A stretch of DNA of 64,000 bases from Pohlia nutans (taxonomy: Eukaryota; Streptophyta; Bryopsida; Bryales; Mniaceae): positions 7,194,501-7,258,500 of the forward strand of contig CM040086.1 in assembly GCA_022496805.1 (NCBI GenBank). Reading direction: 5' to 3'. Positions 13,416-23,910 of this stretch are shown piece by piece (the stretch's first letter is position 1; each line of letters begins with the position of its first letter). The position numbers and the translations under genes were made by a program. The notes below the pieces were generated by a model that had not been told where the DNA came from, searched no databases, and saw only the letters and a program-made list of their open reading frames with translations.

Positions 13416-14762
13416 TCATCCCACTGGTGGCGCTTTGCGTTGCATGCTCAACCAAAGCCCCAGCTCAGTGCGCTTTGCACTCCCTGCAGCGGCAGCTATG
13501 TCATCCCTGATGGCTTCGCCGGCATCTATTGCACCACCATCATCGTCTTCTACTGCACCGTCCAAACCCTCGGTCCGCAAAATTTCAAGGAGTTCCTCGA
13601 CCTCTTCGTGTGACTGTGCTAACAGAATGTTGTGCAGTATTGCGCAACAGAGGATTACATCCGGGAGGAAAGTCACATGCAAATCTGACTTGACCAAAAG
13701 TTCCCGAAATGATTGCTTTAGAATGCCGAAGGCGTTCTCTACGACACATCGGCCTCGTCTCAAGCGCCGATTAAACAAACTCTCAGACACAGACAACTGC
13801 GCCTGCGTTCTATGCGGCACCACGAGCCAGGGAAGTAATGGGTACCCCAGATCCCCTATGATGTAATGAGAAAAGCCATGGACTAAATGGTTCCCACTAA
13901 TCAGGTTGTTGTGCATCGCTAAATTGTAGAGTGACGATCTACGTAGCATACGGGCATCGTTTGTAGAGCCTGGCATTTCTAAATATAAATCAAGGAATCG
14001 CTTATTCGAATCTACAACGGCTTGGCAGTTAAGGGTATAGCCCCCACTCTTAAAGTAATAGTAATCTGCAGGACCTATGGGAGGTTTTGAAATGGCCACA
14101 TGCATACCGTCAATGGCTCCCACCACACCGGGTAATCCACAGAGTTGGGCAAACTTTGCCTCAGTCTCACGTAACCTCTCTCCAGTTGGCCACGAAATTT
14201 GGTGTCTCAACGTGTCGTTGATAGCGTTCACTACTTCCCGCAGTACCATAGACACGGTACTTCGACCGATAGCGAACATCTCACTACAGACCGTCATATT
14301 AGCACCGTGACATAATTTAAACAAGGTACAGGCCACTCGTATAAGCACTGGTATCGCAAGTCTATACCTTGTGTTGTGCCTTTCCACATGCGGTCTCAAG
14401 ACTTCTGACAATGCTAGTACTGCTGGTTTGGTCATACGGAACATGGACACCCATCTAGAGTTGTCATACTGTGACAAAAGGAACCTGCTAAACCAAGTGG
14501 TCGACCTCGGCTTCACCCAAAACCCTACTTCCTCATCAATGAAATTGAAGGATAGGCATAACCTGAAATGGTTGAGAGTTGCGCGCATTTGATTTTGAGC
14601 TTCATCAAATTGGCCTTGCAGATTCTCAGCTATGGTCAACATGGGGATTTCCTCAGTGTCATCAGCTTCCAGCATCAGTGGCACAGCAGGCACGTCAGTG
14701 GTATTCAAGAGCATTAGCAAAAGCCAAGCACTGAAAGCAATGGCAGTTGCAGGGTCGGCCAT
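13416..14762 (-). CDS. Harbinger transposase (HARBI1/ALP1-like DDE nuclease)
   Basis: Intact 448-residue single-exon ORF from ATG at 14762. Contains the HARBI1-type DDE_Tnp_4 fold: first Asp in VVGAIDGMHVAISKP (D218), second in MPGSTNDARM (D269), a conserved GDLGYPLLPW block (D304) and the Glu in RRGRCVVENAFGILKQ (E342). The length fits the family (about 350-450). A helical region upstream (about 85-200, with TVCSEMFAIGRSTVSMVL) resembles the helix-turn-helix part that precedes the nuclease. The C-terminus (about 385-430) is acidic and Ala/Gly-rich. In living elements the protein cuts and pastes the transposon with help from a Myb-like partner. Since no stop or frameshift breaks the frame, the gene may still be functional. 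A domesticated ALP1-type host gene is less likely because terminal repeats and target duplications surround it. Confidence 0.93.
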   Translation of the reverse strand: MADPATAIAFSAWLLLMLLNTTDVPAVPLMLEADDTEEIPMLTIAENLQGQFDEAQNQMRATLNHFRLCLSFNFIDEEVGFWVKPRSTTWFSRFLLSQYDNSRWVSMFRMTKPAVLALSEVLRPHVERHNTRYRLAIPVLIRVACTLFKLCHGANMTVCSEMFAIGRSTVSMVLREVVNAINDTLRHQISWPTGERLRETEAKFAQLCGLPGVVGAIDGMHVAISKPPIGPADYYYFKSGGYTLNCQAVVDSNKRFLDLYLEMPGSTNDARMLRRSSLYNLAMHNNLISGNHLVHGFSHYIIGDLGYPLLPWLVVPHRTQAQLSVSESLFNRRLRRGRCVVENAFGILKQSFRELLVKSDLHVTFLPDVILCCAILHNILLAQSHEEVEELLEILRTEGLDGAVEDDDGGAIDAGEAIRDDIAAAAGSAKRTELGLWLSMQRKAPPVG

Positions 14763-15519
14763 GGTATCTATTACGGAATCTTAGTGTGAGTACCACTTCT
14801 GTATCAGAGAGACACCACTACGAACGTTAACCGCCGAATTCAGAACCACAATCGTGGTGAAAACGATGCAGTACCGGACTCCTGGCTCCTACGGCATCTG
14901 AAGTCACTCTTGCATGACCTGAATGGACCTTAAACTTCGTTGAACTCCATGAAACCCTAAACCCTTCGAAAAGCAAAAAAACCTACACTTGAACGGCCTG
15001 TACAGGACATGCTAACAATTCTGTACACATTCGATGTCAATCACCTGAAGGCCTCTGTGAAGACAATGCAGAACTGACACACAACCTACAAATTCAGCGT
15101 ATCAATTCTACTATGGCCTAACAAAATTGACACACTGCTGTGGTAGAGCACCGAAAAGAAGAACTCACTTACCTCAGTGACGGTTGCTGCACCCTAGAAC
15201 AGTACTTCGAGTACTGTTTGAGCGGGGACAATGAGGCAAGTCCGGTCCTGAAAACAGAGGACAGCCAAAACCCTATTAGAAATGCCATTCAGTTGTGCAA
15301 ATTTTTTTAATTAAAAATATCTAGAATCCACACAAATGCATACGGTATTCAATGAAACAACCTTAAAAGCAAAGAGGCAGTGAATTGTACCTTAATTCAG
15401 TACCGAATTGGCCCTTCACAAGACGCTCTGTCAATGTCTGAGGAACCGCAAACCCTAATTTCAGAAAAAACGTAACACAGGAGTGAGAGAATACAAAAAA
15501 AACCATGCACTGTCATGGA

Positions 15520-15770
15520 AAACTCACGCACATACCAACAACCGTAAAAACACGGAATTGACGACAGCAACATACACTACGAATTCAACACAAAAATTGA
15601 CGACAACAGCATACACTAAGAATTAAGAAGGGATAAACGAAAATTCACGAGAGCAGCAAACACTACGAATGACGACAGCAGCCAACAGAGCAGAATTCCA
15701 CACAAGAATTGGCGACTCCAGCATACACTACGAATGAAGAAGGAAAAAACGAAAAACATAATTAAAAAAA
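15520..15770. repeat. Subterminal short direct repeats inside the Harbinger element
   Basis: The motif CATACACTACGAAT or a close variant occurs four to five times, each near GACGACAGCA or GACGACAACAGCA. The phrases AGAAGGGATAAACGAAAA and AGAAGGAAAAAACGAAAA also recur. Such clustered subterminal motifs are typical binding sites for the transposase or its DNA-binding partner. Function inferred from position. Confidence 0.5.
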
Positions 15771-16413
15771 ACGTGTCGAAATGCATACCTCAGATTGCGC
15801 CTGCGCTAGGCGAGAAGCCCTGCCACCCTCCCTGACGAATTTTAAGTAATACAAGGCGCAGCGCCCCGTCCGTACGAGCAACGTGCACAGGAAATCAAAG
15901 TCGACACGCAGTATTCAAACCGCCACTAAAATCGGCCACCGCCCACAACGAACGCCCTCCATATGAACTCGCAACAGCAAGTTAAACTGCCGCACACAAA
16001 ACTAGAGAACGGAAGACGAAGATCCGCTCCTCAACCGGGGAGCACGATTACTCAAGCGCAATGCTCATACAAGCGCCCAAAACAAACTACAAGTAAGAGG
16101 AACGCAAGCGGGGCAGATGACAACGATTTCTTGCTCAAATATCACAACACAAAGACAAACTCAGACAACCCGAGCCCTCCACTACGCAGGCAAATCAGCT
16201 GAAAACCAACAACACAAGTGTGACAGCGTGATAAAAAAGTAGATAAGACCTGCACACATCAGCAGCGTACGTACATAATACCCTGTATGTGTGAACCCTT
16301 CATACGTATTTCCCCCCATACATTACGGGACCCACCTTCGTCAACCACATGCGTGTGAAACCAGAAAGGGGTTTTTTATTTCAGGGTTTTACAGGAAAAT
16401 AGGCCACATTACT

Positions 16414-16436
16414 TAAGGCCAGGTGTGAAGGGCCCT
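16414..16436 (-). repeat. Right terminal inverted repeat of the Harbinger element
   Basis: Reverse complement reads AGGGCCCTTCACACCTGGCC, matching the left end. Followed by target duplication TTA at 16437-16439. Confidence 0.85.
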
Positions 16437-16533
16437 TTAGTCCCATTCAAATTATAATTTTCATAGTATGATATTTTAAACTTATTATTTTAAAACCATC
16501 AATCCTTGGTCCTTTATGGGTTTAGGGGTTTAA

Positions 16534-17117
16534 CCCCTAAACGTCCCAGAGTCGAGAAACTGGATCACGAATGAATTCAAAGCCTTCTCACGTTCTCATC
16601 AATGCTTGGATGAAACTCATCCAATTTTTTGGAGATTCTTCACCAAGTTGTTGTCCTATCTAATGGCTGGATTTAGTCATACTAGAGTACATATTTTTCT
16701 AAAATTACAAATGTAGAAGTATGTCTAGTCGTTGACCAAGCCAACGACTAGACATACATTGAATTTAGTTCAGAGTGGAATCGTGAAAAATGAGGTCATA
16801 AATTTAAGAAACACAAAAATTTGAAAGTATCACCACATTTAAGAGTATCTCATTTCAAACTCATTCCAACAAATTTTACTCAAAAAATATTGAAATTTAG
16901 TTTGTAATCGAATTTAGAAGGAATTTTTAATTTTAACTTTCAAATTTTATAATTAAATATTGGTGATTGTATTAGTGAATCAAACCGTACGGATGGAATC
17001 TAAAATTCAAGATCTAGAGCTTTCATTTGTATATCAATTCCAGATTATTCTTCAAAATGGTAGTTCATAATGTTTTTTCTCAAATTGTCAATTCCAGGGA
17101 CACCCTGGTACGTTTAG
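16534..17117. repeat. Second TTAA-associated miniature element next to the Harbinger host
   Basis: Starts directly after TTAA 16530-16533 with CCCCTAAACGTCCCAGAG and ends near 17117 with CTGGTACGTTTAGGGG, so the ends pair as CCCCTAAACGT(C/A)CCAG. The right flank has no exact TTAA (GTGAAAGGTTAAG follows), suggesting decay. Interior AT-rich, no ORF. A small inverted repeat (GTATGTCTAGTCGTTG against CAACGACTAGACATAC) lies at 16721-16757. Confidence 0.5.
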
Positions 17118-17393
17118 GGGTGAAAGGTTAAGAGTAGTAATTGTAAAATTTCAGCGTAACAAGCGACGGTTATAGGTGCACTAACCTTCCTGAGTAGTGT
17201 GACCCCGTTCCCGCTACCTGACTAAGTGTCGTTCCCGGTTCCTTCACGTGTTCCCATGAGGGCCTGTGTGACCGTCGATGCCAGCCCCCGAATCCACGGC
17301 TAGAACGGCAGGAGCGATTGCTGTGAAAGGCCTTGGCGAAGAGTCTAGTGTTGCCGGTGCCGAAGCACTTGGTGGGCACTTCCGTTGCTGTAG

Positions 17394-17490
17394 CAGGCAG
17401 GCAGGCAGGCAGGGCCGGGAGGGAACGGAAGGATCGTCACTCTCCATTCTTCTTAGCAATAGCAGCAATAGCAGCAGGCAGGCAGGCAGG
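17394..17490 (+). repeat. GGCA/CAG-type short tandem repeats in the TADA1 5' leader
   Basis: Two GGCA runs (about 17394-17413 and 17476-17490) flank AGCAATAGCAGCAATAGCAGCAGG. They lie just upstream of the chosen start codon at 17506 and probably form part of the 5' UTR. The reading frame stays open upstream to 17278, but that extension is repeat-derived and low complexity. Confidence 0.6.
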
Positions 17491-17505
17491 GAGCAGGGGA
17501 GTGAG

Positions 17506-19371
17506 ATGGCGCAGGTGCAGCGGGGGTCGCGCATCGACCTCCTGGATCTCAAGGCGCGCATGGTGAAGACCCTGGGTCCGACCAAAGAGAGCCAATACTC
17601 CAGCTTGCTGGCCAGCTTCTTCCAGCTCAAGCTGTCCAAGGCGGAGCTCGACCGATTGGTGCCGTCCACAATTGGCAAGGAGAATTTGCTCCTGCACAAC
17701 AACTTCGTCAAAGCCATTCTGCACAATGTCATCTGTGGCGAACCCCCCCCGCCCCCTGCCAACTCCGACCTCTCCAAACCCTTGAAAGGTCGGCCTCACA
17801 TCCATTCTCTGCTTTCCGAACTGAAAAATAATAATAAAATCACGTTCGTTTCTATGTACTTTTGCCAGAGATCAATTCATGTTTAGATTTTTCTCCGTAA
17901 TCATCCTCATCATCATCATCGGCACGATCTGTGATGACGATTCCTGTTGAATTCCTAGGGTTTACCCTGTTTCAAAATCTTCATGTGGGATGATAACCCT
18001 TAGCAATGTGCGGAGAATCAATGATTTCGAAACAGGGTTCTGTTATAGGGTTGTTTTTACCCCTCGGTTTCATTGATCATCCGTGGAGAATCAACGATTT
18101 CGAAAGAGCGTTACTGTTTGGTTTGATGAATTTACGTTTCGCTTTCACTGCTAGGGTTTTTTGCAAATCTTCATGTGGTTTGATGCCCCTTAGCAATGTG
18201 CGTAGAATCAACCGGCACTTTAGATTTCTGTAATATTATCCTCCTAGGGTTGTTTTTACTCCTCTGGCAAGTGTTGGTTTCATGGATCATCGTGGAGAAT
18301 CAATGATTTCGAAAGAGAGTTACTGTTTGGTTTGATGAATTTATGTTTCGCTTTTTCACTGCTAGGGTTTTTTTTTTTTTTTTTTTTTGTGTGGCAAAAC
18401 TCTGCATTTAATGTGGTATGCGCATTGGTGTAGGTGTTCGGCGGAAACCGGAAACAGAGGGTCCAACGGTATCAGCAGGAATACAGCAACGATCGAACGG
18501 AGATAATAACCCAGGGTTTACAATCTCGCCTCGGAAGGGGCGATCAGTCATCCGCGACAGGAAAGGGGCGGAGAGGCCGAGTCCTTTGGGGAGCCACAGG
18601 GCAGATGCATCTATCGATGAGGACACCACGAGGGAGAACGGCCATGGTCCCGATTTGTTGCGGCCGCTGCAATCTAGTGCCGAGCAGCCGGAGCCTCTTC
18701 ACGGCTACGGGATGGTACATCCGGCCAAACGGGCCCGGTATGAGGAGGATCATGTACAGGATGGTAAAGTAGAAGGGGAGCACGATGAAGACGAAGAGGA
18801 GGAGACGATTTGGCTGGCGTCGGCAGACGTGACAGTGCCGCTGGGGATACCGTTCTGTAGGCCTAGTGCCGGGGGAGCTCGTATGTTGCCGGCTGCGCCC
18901 ATGCCTCCTGGTCCTGTTACTCTGTCCATGCTTGGGTACGATACCGATGATGATGAAAGCATGGAGAATTATCTGCCCTCGGTTGAGAATATACGGCAGC
19001 GTGTTCAGATGGGCGCTTGTTTAGAAAACGGGTTGGAAGGCTGCAGCACAGATAGTGTGCACGTAATTAGAGCAGCCCTTGAAATTTACCTGCGGAGAAT
19101 AATCCAAACTGCGGTTGAGCAGAATCAAATGAAACGCTCCAGCCATAGAGAGGGTTTAGGCAAGGACGACAACAACAACAATGGTGGAGCTTCAGGTCAT
19201 GGTGGTTTTGCGAGGGTTGCGAGTGGGTTGGAGGGCGAGAGACATGATGAGCCGGCTCCGATTTCACCGCTGGATTTCTACGTTGCCATGGATCTCAACC
19301 GTTCGAATTTGGGAGTCAATTGGGCTTTTCTGTTGGAGAAGATCTCGCTTCGAGTATTCTGGGACCAATAG
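17506..19371 (+). CDS. TADA1: SAGA complex subunit ADA1/TADA1 (HFI1-like)
   Basis: Two exons, 17506-17788 and 18434-19371, join in phase 1 (AAAG|GTCGG ... TGTAG|GTGTT) to give 406 residues. The N-terminus has the conserved ADA1 signature: SRIDLLDLKARMVKTLG at about 8-24, then KLSKAELDRLVP and IGKENLLLHNNFVKAILHNV to about 76, ending in a Pro run. The middle is disordered, with a basic PAKRARYEE (possible nuclear signal) and an acidic EDEEEET stretch. PLGIPFC at about 230-236 and the C-terminal LDFYVAMDLNRSNLG...FLLEKIS block are also conserved in plant ADA1 proteins. ADA1 is a nuclear scaffold subunit of the SAGA histone acetyltransferase/co-activator, pairing through a histone-fold-like region. 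Met at 17506 was chosen because homology begins right after it. Confidence 0.9.
17985..18385 (+). repeat. Direct duplication inside the TADA1 intron
   Basis: The block GGGTTGTTTTTAC...GATTTCGAAAGAG...TACTGTTTGGTTTGATG...TTTCGCTTT...CACTGCTAGGG appears at about 18048-18157 and again at 18248-18369, about 200 bp apart. TTAGCAATGTGCG(G/T)AGAATCAA appears at 18000 and 18190. The second copy ends in a T run (18369-18388). Explains much of the 645-bp intron; no function inferred. Confidence 0.75.
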
Positions 19372-20040
19372 TAAGTATTATGATTACGTTCCTCTCTTCT
19401 CCGCAATCTTTTGTACTTTATTGGTTACCATCTGTAATGAAAGGAAAGCTTACCTTTGGCGGGTTCAACTCAAGTTGATGCAGTTTGTTATGACATGCAT
19501 CCAATTTGATTGTTTCCCCGTACCTTCAACAGTTGTGGACTGGTCATTCTTTTGCTGCTCCCTGTGATATGTTTTTCCAGAGTGGGTTTTGTCAGTATGT
19601 GCTTCTTGGATTAGGGTTGCCTCTGGACTATATTTTCGGAGGTGTCACCAGCTGATAGAAGATCGGGATTATGTGTAAAACGGCACTTGAATTGAGCTCT
19701 GGTACTGAGAGTCGTGACAGCTGTTTAGCCTCCCGATTTGTTTTATGATTGAGATTTTCAGACGGGCTTACTTTTTTTGGGGGAGAATTTTGCTCATAAC
19801 TTGTACTCCGCTGAACCACATGGGGTTTGCAAAATACCAAAACGAACATATTTAAGGCATCTATACTTCTTTAGAATAGAACTAAAGTAAATTAAAAAGA
19901 TAATCATTCTTAAAATGGAGTTTAAAAGAGATTTTAGGTGTGCGAATCAGGAAAGCCATGACCTTTAGGGGTTAACCTTGGGTGTTCTGACACTGAGGTT
20001 TATGACAGCTGTTGTGGGTTAGTTGGCCTTAGTGATGTGG
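19372..20040. other. 3' flank of TADA1
   Basis: Presumed 3' UTR and spacer; no further coding sequence recognised. One TTAA-type element end (CCTTTAGGGGTTAACC, 19962-19976) is present without a visible partner end. Confidence 0.4.
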
Positions 20041-20239
20041 GTTTCCGTTTGTGAAGAATGTTTTGGCACAGATGCTCTTGTTACTTACTGGCAGTCTGTT
20101 GTTACTGGCTTTGTCTTCACTGTACTGGCAGGTGGAGTCGTCTGGACATGATTTTCATTGTAGTTCAGAACGCTGGAATGCAGGAGTTTTTCAGAGCCTA
20201 GGAACTACTCTGGTAACTGGTTCCGAGGCACACTGTGAA

Positions 20240-21100
20240 CCGTCTCATTCAATTCTTATGTGTTGTGGCCCAGCGTATCTTTTGGGTTTCCCCATTTCTT
20301 TGACGTCCTCCATTATTGCTAGGTGCTGATTTTAGTGAAGGCGCAAGGATGTGCGCTAGCTTCTGACTGCTTTCAGATTTTGTAGTTAGTAGGTCTGTGT
20401 GTGCATGCGATATAACTGTGTGTTAACGTAAGTTTACAAAACAGCAAAGAAACTTGAAGAATGGTTCTGATTAACTTGCTGATTTCAGAAAAAACAATTA
20501 TGCTTTTCTTAAAAGTTTAGTCTCTCATCCGTTCAAACTTAACTTAATCCCACTTATAGCAAAGGACATTCAAGAATCAAATTCTTCAGAAATTTCAGAA
20601 GTTTGACCTTGTATTCTGTCGAATGATTCAGAAAGGCATTAGAAGAAATGTTCCTGGGCGCAGTCATACTCGCCTAGATTTTCTTCTGGACAGTGTGGTA
20701 AGCTCCTCCCATTTATATTCACCGTTCTGTAACATTCATCGACACCATGTAAGCTGGTCAGCATAGATCGATGCTAAACTAGCACTGTCCATGGAAAATA
20801 ACAGGATGAAAATTCAATTATTTTTATTGAGCGGGAAGGATGAAGAATCAAGATTCAGCTTCTGAAGGTTGTTGCAAACATAGCAACAACGTCTTGAAAG
20901 TGTAGACTGCGGTGAGATGGGCAAGCCAGCTACTGCTGCAACGTTGTAGTTTGTGCTACAGTACCATGAAAATAGTACACTGAGAACTCTTTTGTATCAC
21001 CCCTTGGTAACCAACGAACTTGGCATGTGTACACAATAGCAAACATTCTCACACTGGAATGTGATATTGGAGAATGTGTTAATAACAATTTCAGAGTGCA
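20240..21100. repeat. Duplicated segment, compact copy
   Basis: Matches, in order and orientation, pieces scattered over 55350-60670. Examples: TTTGACGTCCTCCATTATTGCT, GGTCTGTGTGTGCATGCGATATAA, AAAGGACATTCAAGAATCAAATTCTTCA, TGTCGAATGATTCA and TAGTACA(C/T)TGAGAACTCTTTT. This copy lacks the insertions of the distal copy and so acts as a pre-insertion reference. No gene recognised in it. Confidence 0.8.
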
Positions 21101-21476
21101 GTGTAGTGTTGCATTTTGGTCTAGTATAAGCATTTTTTCTAAAGATTCTTCTAGAGTACTTTAAAACTAGGGCTTTGTTGCTCACAGCACTACATGTGAC
21201 AAATGATATATTATGATACTTATCAAAAGTGTTGGCAATATCATTTTCCTTTATCATCACAATGCAATCCATGACCATAATCTTCCAAGTTAAAGAAATC
21301 ATGATGTCATTGTTGCGGTCATGAGATGAAAGAAAAAAAAAGTAAAGAAAATTTCTTTAATCTTCATTTTGCAAAAAAATGAGAGAAATAGAGTCTGTGG
21401 TGGTTGACAAACTAGTTTGTAAAACCGGAAGGTGCAAATAAGTGCACTTGAATTGACTGAGGCTGGGATTCAAGTT

Positions 21477-21662
21477 GTAATGGAATTTCATGTACATGGT
21501 ACTCAGTAGGTTACTCACACAAGTTCTCATTTCATCTACATGCTACTGAGTAGGTTAATTATACAAATTTTCTTTGTTTTTTTCCCCTTAACTCAATAGG
21601 TTACCCATACACGTTGTCACTTCATCTACATGCTACTCAGTAGGTGAATCATACAAGTTTTC
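21477..21662. repeat. Degenerate tandem repeat, ~55-65 bp unit
   Basis: Four diverged copies of a unit built on TTCATCTACATGCTACTCAGTAGGTTA, followed by (C/A)TCATACAAGTTTTC. No coding signal. From 21100 to 22740 nothing else was recognised. Confidence 0.65.
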
Positions 21663-22749
21663 TAGCTTGTTCATGGATTTGATGCACTTCAACCAAGACT
21701 GTACAATACCCTTCATAAGGATATACAGATCTAATAGGGTGAAGAGTGGAATGTCATGATTTTCAAAAATAGGATTTTCAAGGGCGCAAAAATGATCACA
21801 CAGTACATTGGTTATGTATTTGAGTCTATTATTAAAAAATGATAAATGCACACATTTGAAACATTTAACGATGAAATTCTTTAAAAAAATATATATTTTA
21901 AAATCACTTGGAAATTGAGTAGTTATGGATTGATAACTTTATACATTGATATCTTAGTCAAAAGATCTCAAAACACGTGATTCTTTTTTCACTCAGTTTT
22001 AGAAAGGATTTGCATTCTTTTCATTAAAAGTTTAGTATACCATAGGTAACAAAATTTATATCAATCATTGCTATACATAAATTTATGTTCTCTACAGATT
22101 TGCATTTCTAATTCACTGGAGAGAAAGAATGTCTTACAAATTTGACCTTGTGAAGTTGGATGCTTCCCACCTTGTTACTTTTGTTTGATTCTTACAACCT
22201 ACAACTTCTGCTTTTTGTTCACAATTACCGGTTTGTGGGTTGTCTTTCATCACCTTTTGTCCTATTATTTACAGAATTATGTGCTCATCAACCTTTCTTA
22301 AGCTAGAAAAAGAATGGTGAATGTTCCATGGATGCCATATGTACAATAAGATCCACCACCCTAGGACTACACAAAACAGATCACATGAGTGACTCCATTG
22401 ACACAAACCTAAAGTAATAGGTGCAAGTCTAGATTTACAATGTTAAATCTCTATGTTTCGACATTCCAATCGTGAAATTTCACTCTGGGAGTCTTCACTG
22501 ATGATCAAGTATTTTGTTGTCATACCTGTAACCCACTCGTTGTCAAACCATGCCACGACCTTCAAGAATCCATTGCTAAATGAAGCCCAGTTTTGACATC
22601 AAATAATCTGAATGCACATGAAATGAAGCTAACTGCGCTAAAGCTGCTCCTCAAGTAGTTCACTTTTTTCTCAGGGAGTTGATAAACAAAGCACATGTAC
22701 ATCTTGAAGCGTTTCGCTAAACATATGTTCAAAATACGATAAACGCACA

Positions 22750-23055
22750 TCCTACGTTTTATGTATAGTAGGGAGCCCCGGCCCAAGGGAATTCCGCGCA
22801 GGAAAACCCCGAGGCTGAGGGCGGGAGCCCGAGGCCGAGTGGCATTTTCCTTGCGCGGAATTCGCGAGGGCTGGGGCTCCCTGCTGCGTAAACCCTGAGG
22901 AACGCCCCCCAAGAGCGTGGGAGGGCGTTCCATTCCATTATTTTCCCTCCCAGCTCGTAGGAGGGCATTCCGGTCTATAAACTCCCGGGATTTACACAGG
23001 GCATGAGGGCCCGAGGGGTTTACGTATGTTCAACATACGTAAAACGTATGAGGAT
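22750..23055. repeat. GC-rich fold-back element
   Basis: An abrupt GC-rich island in AT-rich DNA. GGGAGCCCCGGCCC and GGAATTCCGCGCAGGAAAA on the left are mirrored by TTTTCCTTGCGCGGAATTC and GGGCTGGGGCTCCC on the right, giving a large hairpin around 22770-22882. GGGCGTTCC/GGAACGCCC pairs around a second loop (22899-22930). A TACGT...ATGTTCAACATACGTAAAACGT palindrome lies at the right edge (about 23021-23045), with a related CATATGTTCAAAATACG on the left (about 22722). Looks like a miniature fold-back transposon; superfamily unknown. Confidence 0.6.
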
Positions 23056-23574
23056 AGCAAAGGATGGCAAGAAGAATAATGATAATAACAATAGCAAAAA
23101 GCTCGTGTGGCTGGTTTGGTAAATGAAGTGGCTGTACTCAATTTCCGAAACACATAATCTAGATCGCCCTTCATAGACTTCAGCAGGCGTGTACCGGTAT
23201 ATTGAGAAAAGTCGTTAACCACGGCAGTAGTAAAGCTTCGTTCTGAAAAATTAATGAAATGTGAAAGCACTACTGTATTGCTGTCTTGCAACCTCCCTAA
23301 TCTACCTCCCTGAGTAGAATCAATTTTTGTTGCCAGAAACCAACCAAGGGCTTTCCAGAGTCAGTGACAACGGCCATAACATTTCACCAAGTTGTATGAG
23401 AAATGTTCAAGTATCTATCTATTCCTCAAAATTTGACCTAAAAGTTGATTCTTTGTCAAAGTGGGGGGTTAATGAATCATTGATGCGGGAGCCCACGGCA
23501 AGCAGTTCGTTTGGTGTCCAGAATCTCGGAATGTGCACTCTGTTCCTGAACTTTGAGCTTAGGTCATGTTTTCA

Positions 23575-23910
23575 AGACTAGTTCTTGTAACAAGCTCAAT
23601 TCTTCATTGGTGTGGGATGATTTTGACAATTGGCACTGTTGAAATTGAAGAAGACTTGTGTAGCTTTTGTATGAAAAAAAAAAAACAGCAAAATTTTCAA
23701 ATTTTTGAGAAAATGCAACCGTTGAGAAGATTGATGAACAATGTTCGGTCGGGGGTAATTTGTAAGTATGTTGAAATTGTATTGCTCCAAAGTGCTCCAA
23801 AAAATCTGCTTTTTTCATTAAGTGTAAAGGACATTGTGATCTTCTCTTTAAAAAAAATTAACGTGATTTTGAGGTTTAGACTAGAACATATGAGGGGCTA
23901 AAGTGGAAAA
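23575..23910 (+). repeat. Interior copy of the 58.2-58.8 kb miniature element
   Basis: Aligns with 58290-58530: AACAAGCTCAATTCTTCATTGGTGTGGG, AGCTTTTGTATGAAAAAA, CCGTTGAGAAGATTGATG and AAAGTGCTCCAAAAAATCTG are shared. The TTAA termini seen at the other copy are not recognisable here, so this copy is old or truncated. Confidence 0.7.

Larger units (their letters stand above)
11540..16436 (-). mobile_element. Complete PIF/Harbinger DNA transposon (4,897 bp)
   Basis: Termini are inverted repeats: AGGCCCGTTCGCACCTGGC on the left and, reverse-complemented, AGGGCCCTTCACACCTGGC on the right. The element is flanked by TTA (11537-11539 and 16437-16439), the 3-bp target duplication typical of PIF/Harbinger. 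It carries an intact DDE transposase on the minus strand and a spliced second ORF on the plus strand. The paralogous repeat at 43.3 kb has one uninterrupted TTTAGTC at the matching site, confirming the boundaries. Intact transposase and nearly matching ends suggest a fairly young insertion. Confidence 0.92.
11390..16529. repeat. piggyBac-like TTAA miniature element, split by the Harbinger insertion
   Basis: Left end is TTAA (11386-11389) followed by CCCCTAAAGGATCATAAGG. Right end is CCTTTATGGGTTTAGGGG running into TTAA (16530-16533). Without the 4.9-kb Harbinger the element would be about 240 bp. The left half aligns with 43315-43500 (TTAACCCCTCAAGGACC, then TTTTGAATAGGTTCTATGTG against TTTTGAGTAGGTTCTATGTA), which lacks the Harbinger. 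The TTAA target and CCC-beginning termini are piggyBac hallmarks. Assignment is from ends only; no transposase was seen. Confidence 0.6.

Noticed and set aside
13435..14592. Plus-strand ORFs opposite the Harbinger transposase
   Set aside because: Antisense shadows; the minus frame carries all DDE motifs.
17278..17505. In-frame N-terminal extension of TADA1 starting at 17278
   Set aside because: Made largely of GGCA/CAG repeats, with no homology; the family signature begins just after Met 17506.
20051..20329. Hydrophobic 90-codon ORF
   Set aside because: Part of a duplicated noncoding segment; the frame is not kept in the copy at 55.3 kb.
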